Assembly (NCBI GenBank): GCA_963580285.1 | Contig: OY757019.1 | Span: 64,872,587-64,936,586, forward strand | Direction: 5' to 3' | Source of the DNA: Lucinisca nassula | Taxonomy: Eukaryota > Mollusca > Bivalvia > Lucinida > Lucinidae | DNA: 64,000 nucleotides | Part shown: positions 55,436-64,000 of the stretch, piece by piece | How positions within the stretch are numbered: position 1 is the first letter of the stretch | Layout of the letters: each line of letters begins with the position of its first letter | Position numbers and translations under genes: made by a program | Notes under the pieces: model-generated | Seen by the model: only the letters and a program-made list of their open reading frames with translations | The model's database searches: none | Told to the model about the DNA's origin: nothing

Positions 55436-55795
55436 AATAAAAATCTAAAATGAGTTCCTTTAAGAGCAATGAAAACATTCATAAGAAAGAAGATGGGTCA
55501 TACTACGTAGTTTCGGCTAATAAAGCCTCATCAGTGACCCTGTTATGATCCGGCAACGAAAGCCAGAGGAAACGTACTGCAATTTTGCGAATTTCAAATA
55601 GGCAGTCAATTCAAAGACTGATATAAATCAAAATGGGGTCCAAATAATTAAAAACCTGTCTAGAATACGAGTCTAAACCAATAATTTATTTCTGATTTCT
55701 CAGAATATTTACGCTGATCTCAAAGGACCAAAAGTAAAATATAAACTGCACTATGGTTGATGTACGGGGAGACGTTTTACCGCCGCCACACGGCA
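55436..55795 (-). repeat. Second hammerhead unit type, monomer-like copy
   Basis: AATAAAAATCTAAAATGAG to CGCCGCCACACGGCAC, about 360 bp, collinear with 15,108-15,475. It sits in the 21-bp array, whereas the 15-kb copy sits in the 41-bp array. Confidence 0.75.
55495..55540 (-). ncRNA. Hammerhead ribozyme, type I, all core positions intact
   Basis: 46 nt on the minus strand: GGGTCA, CTGATGA, GGCT-TTATT-AGCC, GAAA, CTACGTAGTA, TGACCC. Stem I has 6 perfect pairs, stem II 4 perfect pairs with a 5-nt loop, and stem III ACUA/UAGU around CG. The cleavage triplet is GUA, giving cleavage just before UGACCC. The very short, self-complementary stem III is typical of minimal type I hammerheads of animal retrozymes, which work best as dimers. 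Of all copies in the window this is the one most likely to be active. Confidence 0.82.
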
Positions 55796-56626
55796 CATGA
55801 TATGACTCGTCGTGTCAGCTGTGTAAGTTATAGTGATCGCTGAATTAGACACGACAAAAGCTATATCAGTCTTAGTGAGAGGGATGCGAGCAACGTTGAC
55901 AGCTGTTTGAGTCATGGTGACAGCTATAGGTGTCATGGGTTCCATTGTTAGAGTCATGGTGATAACTAAAGTAGTCATAGTGTCAGCTGTAGAAGTCATA
56001 AAGAAAGCCGTGTGAGTCATGTTGACAGCCTTATAAGCGATGTTGATAGTTACATGAACAATGGTTACAGCTGCATAATTTATAGCTACAGGAGATACGA
56101 CTGTTGAAAAGGAATAAGTCTTTATGGCAGCTGTATATGAAATTAAGATATCCGAGTCATTTTGGGCGCCGTATGATTCGTGTAGAAGTCGTGCTGGCAG
56201 CTGTATGCGTCATGATGGCAGCTGTATGTGTCATGGGGACCGCTGTATGAGACATGATGACATCTGAAGAAGTCATGGTGACAGCTGTAGGAGTCGTGAG
56301 GAAAGCTGTGTGAGTCATGTTGATATGGACAGCTGTATGAGCGATTGGTTTCAGCTGCATGGTTCTTTGTGACAGTTTTAGAGATATGGCTATTGAATGC
56401 GCTGTGTGTCGTGGTGACAACTGTATGTGAATCAATATATCTGTATGAATCATGGTGGTAGCTGTATAATTCATGGTGATAGTTATAGAAGTCGTGGTAA
56501 TATCTATGTGAGTCCTGGTGGTAGCTGTATGAGTCATCTTAATTGCTGTATGAGGGATGGTAATAGCTACAACCCTCATGGTGATAGCTGTTTGAGTGAT
56601 TGAGATAGCTCTATTAGTCTTTTCTT

Positions 56627-56932
56627 TGTTTGTTTGTTTGTTTGAATAGAGGTTTAAAGTCCCTGTCAACACTAATTAGGTCATTTTCGAAATGTTGCTT
56701 TCAATTTTGTGGGACTTTTACCCGACATTGAGATGAAATGAAATCCCAAGCCCTGTCGCCCTTTGAAATCAAAATGTTTATATGCATGGACGGTCCGACT
56801 CGCACCGTTTTGCCTGAACAGGCTTAGACCTATGCTGCATACCACTTCTCATGTGCGGTCGGTTTCAGCTCTGCGTGGAAGCACTTTGCATACCGATTTA
56901 TTTCTCAAAGTCCCGATTGGCGGGAGCTTGCT
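56627..56932 (-). repeat. Family C retroposon
   Basis: TTTGTTTGTTTGTTTGTTTG (tail, reversed), GTGGGACTTTTACCCGACAT, GGACGGTCCGACTCGCACCG, ending CCGATTGGCGGGAGCTT. The (GTTT)n start supports the retroposon reading. Confidence 0.75.
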
Positions 56933-58070
56933 GTATTAGTCAGTATGATAGCTATATGGGCCATGGTGGTCAATGAATGAGTGACTGTGACAGCCGTTCG
57001 AGTCATCCAGGCATGAAGACAGCTTTAGGCGTAGTCATCTGGCTCATTGTTACAGCTGTATTAGACATAGTGTTTGCTGTATGAACCCTGCCGATAGCAA
57101 TATGAGCGATGCTTTAAGCTGTATGAGCACAGACTGGTGGCTCTATGAGTCATGGAGATAGCTGTATGAGCTGTGGTGACAGCTGCATTCGCCATGGTGA
57201 TAGCTGTTGGGATCACGTTTAGAGCTGCATGAATTATGGTGACAGTTGTAAGAGTCACTGTGGAAGCTGTAAGCATTGGCGATAGCTATATAAGCCATGA
57301 TGACGATCGTATGAGCCATTTTTAAAGATGCATTAGTCATATTGATAGCTGTAGTAGTTATACTGACACTCGTAGCAGTAGTCATGATGAAAGATTAGTG
57401 AGTCATGGGGACAGCTGTATGTGTGATGTTAACAGCTGTATTAGTCATGGTTACAGCCGTATAGGTGTTTACGATAGCTAAAAAGTCAAAATAACACCTG
57501 AATGAGTAAAGGTGGTAGCTATAGGTGTCTTGGTGAAAGCTTTAAAGGTCGTGCTGAGAGATATCCGAGTCATAGAAATAGCTCTATGAGTTATTGTAAT
57601 AGCTGTTTGTGTCGTGTTGATAGCTGTACGAGTTATCGTGATTGCCGTATGAGTTATGCTATGAGTCGTCGTGGCAGCTGTATTAGTTATAGTGATTGCT
57701 GTATTAGACACGATGAAAGCTATATAAGTCTTAGTGGAAGGGATGCGAGTCATGGTGGTAACTGTATGAGTCATGGTGACAAGGTGTCATGGTTACCTTC
57801 GTAAGATTCATGCTGACACCTGGAGTAGTGATTGTAAGAGCTATAGAAGTCGTAAAGAAAGCTATTTGAGTCATTGTGACAGCCTTTAAGGTGATGTATG
57901 ACCAATGGATACAGCTGCATATTCCATGCTAATGGCTATAGAACCTATAACTGTTGAAAACAGAATAAGTATTGGTGGCAGCTGTATGTGAAATTAAGAT
58001 ACCCGAGACATTGTGTTAGTCATGGTAACAGCTGAATGGGACATGATAATTACTTTACTTTAGAAATAGC

Positions 58071-61000
58071 GACAGCAGTATGAGTCATGGTGATTGTTGT
58101 AAGAACCAAAGAGACAGCTGTATGATCAATGATGACAGCTCCATGTGTTATGCTTACAGCACTATGATAGTGTTGTCAGCATCGTCATGGCGATAGCTGT
58201 ATGGGTGACGATGACAACTTTATCAGTCATGCTGGCAGCAGAACGAGTCATGATGATAGTTGTATCAGTCATGGTGATAGTTGTTTGAGCCATGGTTACA
58301 ACTGTATCAGTCATGATGACAGCAGTATGAGTCATTGTGACAGCTGTTTGGGTTATTATGATAGCTGCATAAGCCTTGGAGACAGCTGTAAGTGTCAAAG
58401 TGAAAGCTCAATGACTCCTGGTGACAGCTATATGAGTCTGGCATACAGCTGTATGAGACATACTTATGGCTGTAAGAGTCACAGAGACAGAAGTATATGC
58501 AATGGTGACAGCTGCTTTCAGCACGGTGATAGCTGTAGGAATCACGCTTAGAGATGCATGAATCATGATGACAGTTATATGAGTCATTGTGATGGCTATC
58601 GTAGTCACGGAGAAAGCTGTATGAATGAAGGTATTAGCAGTGTTAGCCATATTGATATTTCTGTTATTTATAAATGAAATACTGAAAACAATATCAGTGG
58701 TATCATACACTGCAAAGCATACATGGTATACACAATATATAAGAAATAATAAAATAGTAAATCAGTGGCATGTGTATGTGCATCCAATTAGCACAGAAAG
58801 ACTATTGGCTGTATGAGTTATGGTAACAGCTGTGTGAGTGATCTAATTGCTGTATGAGTCATCGCAATATCTACAGTAGATATGGAGATAGATGTTTGCT
58901 GTATTCATGGTGATAGCTGAATAGGTCATGACAATCGCTGAATTAGTAATGGTGACAGCGGTATGAGTCATGGTGATTGCTGTAAGAACCACAGAGACAG
59001 CTGGAAGAGCCATGCTAACAGCTATGAAAGTGCTGTCCGCATACGTCATGGCGATAGCTGCATGAGTGATGATGACAGCTTTATCAGTCATGGTGACAGC
59101 AGAACGAGTCATGGTGATAGTTGTATCAGTCATGGTGATAGTTGTTTGAGCCATGGTTAAAACTGTATCAGTCATGATGACAGCAGTATGAGTCATTGTG
59201 ACAGCTGTTTGGGTTATTATGATAGCCGCATAAGCCTTGGAGACAGCTGTAAGTGTCAAAGTGAAAGCTCTATGACTCCGCGTGACAGCTATATGAGTCT
59301 GGCATACAGCTGTATGAGACATACTTATGGCTGTAAGAGTCACGGAGACAGAAGTATATGCAATGGTGACAGCTGCTTTCAGCACGGTGATAGCTGTAGG
59401 AATCACGCTTAGAGATGCATGAATCATGATGACAGTTATATGAGTCATTGTGATGGTTATCGTAGTCACGGTGAAAGCTGTATGAATGAAGGTATTAGCA
59501 GTGTTAGCCATATTGATATTTCTGTTATTTATAAATGAAATACTGAAAACAATATCAGTGGTATCATACACTGCAAAGCATACATGGTATACACAAAATA
59601 TAAGAAATAATAAAATAGTAAATCAGTGGCATGTGTATGTGCATCCAATTAGCACAGAAAGACTATTGGCTGTATGAGTTATGGTAACAGCTGTGTGAGT
59701 GATCTAATTGCTGTATGAGTCATCGCAATATCTACAGTAGATATGGAGATAGATGTTTGCTGTATTCATGGTGATAGCTGAATAGGTCATGACAATCGCT
59801 GAATTAGTAATGGTGACAGCGGTATGAGTCATGGTGATTGCTGTAAGAACCACAGAGACAGCTGGAAGAGCCATGCTAACAGCTATGAAAGTGCTGTCCG
59901 CATACGTCATGGCGATAGCTGTATGAGTGACGATGATGACTTTATCAGTCATGGTGGCAGCAGAACGAGTCATGATGATAGTTGTATCAGTCATGGTGAT
60001 AGTTGTTTGAGCCATGGTTACAACTGTATCAGTCATGATGACAGCAGTATGAGTCATTGTGACAGCTGTTTGGGTTATTATGATAACTGCATAAGCCTTG
60101 GAGACAGCTGTAAGTGTCAAAGTGAAAGCTCAATGACTCCTGGTGACAGCTATATGAGTCTGGCATACAGCTGTATGAGACATACTTATGGCTGTAAGAG
60201 TCACGGAGACAGAAGTATATGCAATGGTGACAGCTGCTTTCAGCACGGTGATAGCTGTAGGAATCACGCTTAGAGATGCATGAATCATGATGACAGTTAT
60301 ATGAGTCATTGTGATGGCTATCGTAGTCACTGTGAAAGCTGTATGAATGAAGGTATTAGCAGTGTTAGCCATATTGATATTTCTGTTATTTATAAATGAA
60401 ATACTGAAAACAATATCAGTGGTATCATACACTGCAAAGCATACATGGTATACACAATATATAAGAAATAATAAAATAGTAAATCAGTGGCATGTGTATG
60501 TGCAACCAATTAGCACAGAAAGACTATTGGCTGTATGAGTTATGGTAACAGCTGTGTGAGTGATCTAATTGCTGTATGAGTCATCGCAATATCTACAATA
60601 GATATGGAGATAGATGTTTGCTGTATTCATGGTGATAGCTGAATAGGTCATGACAATCGCTGAATTAGTAATGGTGACAGCGGTATGAGTCATGGTGGTT
60701 GCTGTAAGAACCACAGAGACAGCTGGAAGAGCCATGCTAACAGCTATGAAAGTGCTGTCCGCATACGTCATGGCGATAGCTGTATGAGTGACGATGATGA
60801 CTTTATCAGTCATGCTTGCAGCAGAACGAGTCATGATGATAGTTGTATCAGTCATGGTGATAGTTGTTTGAGCCATGGTTACAACTGTATCAGTCATGAT
60901 GACAGCAGTATGAGTCATTGTGACAGCTGTTTGGATTATTATGATAGCTGCATAAGCCTTGGAGACAGCTGTAAGTGTCAAAGTGAAAGCTCAATGACTC

Positions 61001-64000
61001 CTGGTGACAGCTATATGATCTAGTCTGGCATACAGCTGTATGAGACATACTTATGGCTGTAAGAGTCATGGAGACAGAAGTATATGCAATGGTGACAGCT
61101 GCTTTCAGCACGGTGATAGCTGTAGGAATCACGCTTAGAGATGCATGAATCATGATGACAGTTATATGAGTCATTGTGATGGCTATCGTAGTCACTGTGA
61201 AAGCTGTATGAATGAAGGTATTAGCAGTGTTAGCCATATTGATATTTCTGTTATTCATAAATGAAATACTGAAAACAATATCAGTGGTATCATACACTGC
61301 AAAGCATACATGGTATACACAATATATAAGAAATAATAAAATAGTAAATCAGTGGCATGTGTATGTGCAACCAGTTAGCACAGAAAGACTATTGGCTGTA
61401 TGAGTTATGGTAACAGCTGTGTGAGTGATCTAATTGCTGTATGAGTCATCGCAATATCTACAGTAGATATGGAGATAGATGTTTGCTGTATTCATGGTGA
61501 TAGCTGAATAGGTCATGACAATCGCTGAATTAGTAATGGTGACAGCGGTATGAGTCATGGTGATTGCTGTAAGAACCACAGAGACAGCTGGAAGAGCCAT
61601 GCTAACAGCTATGAAAGTGCTGTCCGCATACGTCATGGCGATAGCTGTATGAGTGAAGATGACAGCTTTATCAGTCATGGTGGCAGCAGAACGAGTCATG
61701 ATGATAGTTGTATCAGTCATGGTGATAGTTGTTTGAGCCATTGTTACAACTGTATCAGTCATGATGACAGCAGTATGAGTCATTGTGACAGCTGTTTGGG
61801 TTATTATGATAGCTGCATAAGCCTTGGAGACAGCTGTAAGTGTCAAAGTGAAAGCTCAATGACTCCTGGTGACAGCTATATGAGTCTGGCATACAGCTGT
61901 ATGAGACATACTTATGGCTGTAAGAGTCGCGGAGACAGAAGTATATGCAATGGTGACAGCTGCTTTCAGCACGGTTATAGCTGTAGGAATCACGCTTAGA
62001 GATGCATGAATCATGATGACAGTTATATGAGTCATTGTGGTGGCTATCGTAGTCACGGTGAAAGCTGTATGAATGAAGGTATTAGCAGTGTTAGCCATAT
62101 TGATATTTCTGTTATTTATAAATGAAATACTGAAAACAATATCAGTGGTATCATACACTGCAAAGCATACATGGTATACACAATATATAAGAAATAATAA
62201 AATAGTAAATCAGTGGCATGTGTATGTGCATCCAATTAGCACAGAAAGACTATTGGCTGTATGAGTTATGGTAACAGCTGTGTGAGTGATCTAATTGCTG
62301 TATGAGTCATCGCAATATCTACAGTAGATATGGAGATAGATGTTTGCTGTATTCATGGTGATAGCTGAATAGGTCATGACAATCGCTGAATTAGTAATGG
62401 TGACAGCGGTATGAGTCATGGTGATTGCTGTAAGAACCACAGAGACAGCTGGAAGAGCCATGCTAACAGCTATGAAAGTGCTGTCCGCATACGTCATGGC
62501 GATAGCTGTATGAGTGACGATGATGACTTTATCAGTCATGGTGGCAGCAGAACGAGTCATGATGATAGTTGTATCAGTCATGGTGATAGTTGTTTGAGCC
62601 ATGGTTACAACTGTATCAGTCATGATGACAGCAGTATGAGTCATTGTGACAGCTGTTTGGGTTATTATGATAACTGCATAAGCCTTGGAGACAGCTGTAA
62701 GTGTCAAAGTGAAAGCTCTATGACTCCGCGTGACAGCTATATGAGTCTGGCATACAGCTGTATGAGACATACTTATGGCTGTAAGAGTCACGGAGACAGA
62801 AGTATATGCAATGGTGACAGCTGCTTTCAGCACGGTGATAGCTGTAGGAATCACGCTTAGAGATGCATGAATCATGATGACAGTTATATGAGTCATTGTG
62901 ATGGCTATCGTAGTCACTGTGAAAGCTGTATGAATGAAGGTATTAGCAGTGTTAGCCATATTGATATTTCTGTTATTTATAAATGAAATACTGAAAACAA
63001 TATCAGTGGTATCATACACTGCAAAGCATACATGGTATACACAATATATAAGCTAATAATGAAATAGTAAATCAGTGGCATGTGTATGTGCAACCAATTA
63101 GCACAGAAAGACTATTGGCTGTATGAGTTATGGTAACAGCTGTGTGAGTGATCTAATTGCTGTATGAGTCATCGCAATATCTACAATAGATATGGAGATA
63201 GATGTTTGCTGTATTCATTGTGATAGCTGAATAGGTCATGACAATCGCTGAATTAGTAATGGTGACAGCGGTATGAGTCATGGTGGTTGCTGTAAGAACC
63301 ACAGAGACAGCTGGAAGAGCCATGCTAACAGCTATGAAAGTGCTGTCCGCATACGTCATGGCGATAGCTGTATGAGTGACGATGATGACTTTATCAGTCA
63401 TGCTTGCAGCAGAACGAGTCATGATGATAGTTGTATCAGTCATGGTGATAGTTGTTTGAGCCATGGTTACAACTGTATCAGTCATGATGACAGCAGTATG
63501 AGTCATTGTGACAGCTGTTTGGATTATTATGATAGCTGCATAAGCCTTGGAGACAGCTGTAAGTGTCAAAGTGAAAGCTCAATGACTCCTGGTGACAGCT
63601 ATATGAGTCTGGCATACAGCTGTATGAGACATACTTATGGCTGTAAGAGTCACGGAGACAGAAGTATATGCAATGGTGACAGCTGCTTTCAGCACGGTGA
63701 TAGCTGTAGGAATCACGCTTAGAGATGCATGAATCATGATGACAGTTATATGAGTCATTGTGATGGCTATCGTAGTCACTGTGAAAGCTATATGAATGAA
63801 GGTATTAGCGGTGTTAGCCATATTGATATTTCTGTTATTTATAAATGAAATACCGAAAACAATATCAGTGGTATAATACACTGCAAAGCATACATGGTAT
63901 ACACAATATATAAGAAATAATAAAATAGTAAATCAGTGGCATGTGTATGTGCAACCAATTAGCACAGAAAGACTATTGGCTGTATGAGTTATGGTAACAG
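58071..64000 (+). repeat. Higher-order repeat, about 861 bp, seven copies, open to the right
   Basis: Copies begin near 58,095, 58,956, 59,817, 60,678, 61,543, 62,404 and 63,266. Each has about 32 diverged 21-bp units plus a segment of about 185 bp without the motif (for example 58,625-58,808). Copies are nearly identical, except that the first diverges before about 58,200. Spacing is 861 bp (41 x 21), 865 once because of a 4-bp TCTA insertion near 61,017. The last copy is cut by the window end. Confidence 0.93.
58625..58816 (+). other. 63-codon frame in the non-minisatellite segment of each higher-order copy
   Basis: The frame starts MKVLAVLAILIFLLFINEIL, a signal-peptide-like hydrophobic start. 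It is open at 58,625, 59,486, 60,347, 61,212 and 62,073 but cut short by stops in the copies at about 62,934 (TAA near 63,051) and 63,795 (TAA in GTGGTATAATAC). Because the copies are recent duplicates, shared openness is weak evidence, and two of seven are broken. I do not call a gene. Confidence 0.2.

Larger units (their letters stand above)
51640..58070 (+). repeat. 21-bp minisatellite with segmental duplications and insertions
   Basis: Unit GGTGATAGCTGTATGAGTCAT throughout. 51,650-53,400 duplicates 45,360-46,800. A sub-block of about 167 bp containing GCAACCTCTGAATTATG is triplicated (about 52,470-53,146). 54,200-55,430 and about 56,170-57,600 are duplicates offset by about 1.93 kb. Insertions are listed separately. 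All frames here are repeat-derived. Confidence 0.86.

Noticed and set aside
58843..63722. Long frames of 138-242 codons in the 861-bp array as genes
   Set aside because: Open frames arise from the 21-bp period. Both strands are open, residues are simple heptads, and copies differ by stops and a 4-bp insertion.

Overview
The window is eukaryotic and repeat-dense. I see no host gene. The most likely source is a bivalve mollusc. The reasons are a tRNA-derived SINE of a type I associate with bivalves (45,866-46,193), many short dispersed repeats with GGACGGACGG-type tails and phrases such as GGCAATAACTC that are common in bivalve repeats, an intact DIRS-type retrotransposon, and arrays carrying hammerhead ribozymes. 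The species cannot be read from the sequence.

Layout. (a) 1-7,378 and 29,347-43,366 are the two arms of one large, diverged inverted repeat. The same series of landmarks appears in reverse complement and in reverse order. The spacer (7,379-29,346) is about 22 kb. Because the arms are paralogous, each shows the unoccupied site of insertions found in the other. The left arm carries private insertions at 1,234-2,200, 2,452-3,052, 3,103-3,318 and 3,446-3,826. The right arm carries private insertions at 31,692-32,106, 33,150-38,705 and 39,238-41,490. (b) Most of the sequence is one minisatellite superfamily with a GGTGATAGCTGT core. It has a 41-bp form (about 4.0-33 kb) and a 21-bp form (about 45-64 kb); the 41-bp unit looks like two 20-21-bp units. 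(c) In 7.4-20.8 kb the 41-bp blocks alternate with roughly 220-270-bp units that carry type I hammerhead ribozyme cores on the minus strand, often as partial dimers, which is the layout of retrozymes. (d) 45-58 kb is 21-bp array with segmental duplications, SINEs and further hammerhead units, including the best one (55,495-55,540). (e) 58.07 kb to the window end is a very homogeneous higher-order repeat of about 861 bp, seven copies, running off the edge.

The only convincing protein-coding unit is a DIRS-like tyrosine-recombinase retrotransposon at 33,150-38,705. A Gag exon (33,326-33,635) is joined by a 1,040-nt phase-1 intron to a second exon holding a zinc knuckle, reverse transcriptase, RNase H and a Dam-like methyltransferase region (34,676-37,434). 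A separate tyrosine recombinase follows (37,481-38,572). All frames are open, and the left arm (about 4,411-4,520) preserves the empty site without a target duplication, as expected for recombinase-mediated insertion.

Dispersed families are named here for convenience: family A (about 400-500 bp, eleven copies, with a hydrophobic frame open in several), family C (about 300 bp retroposon, CAAA-type tail, one copy with a 12-bp target duplication), and tRNA-derived SINEs of at least four types. Remaining stretches over 300 bp where I recognise nothing are listed as such. All boundaries were set by eye.
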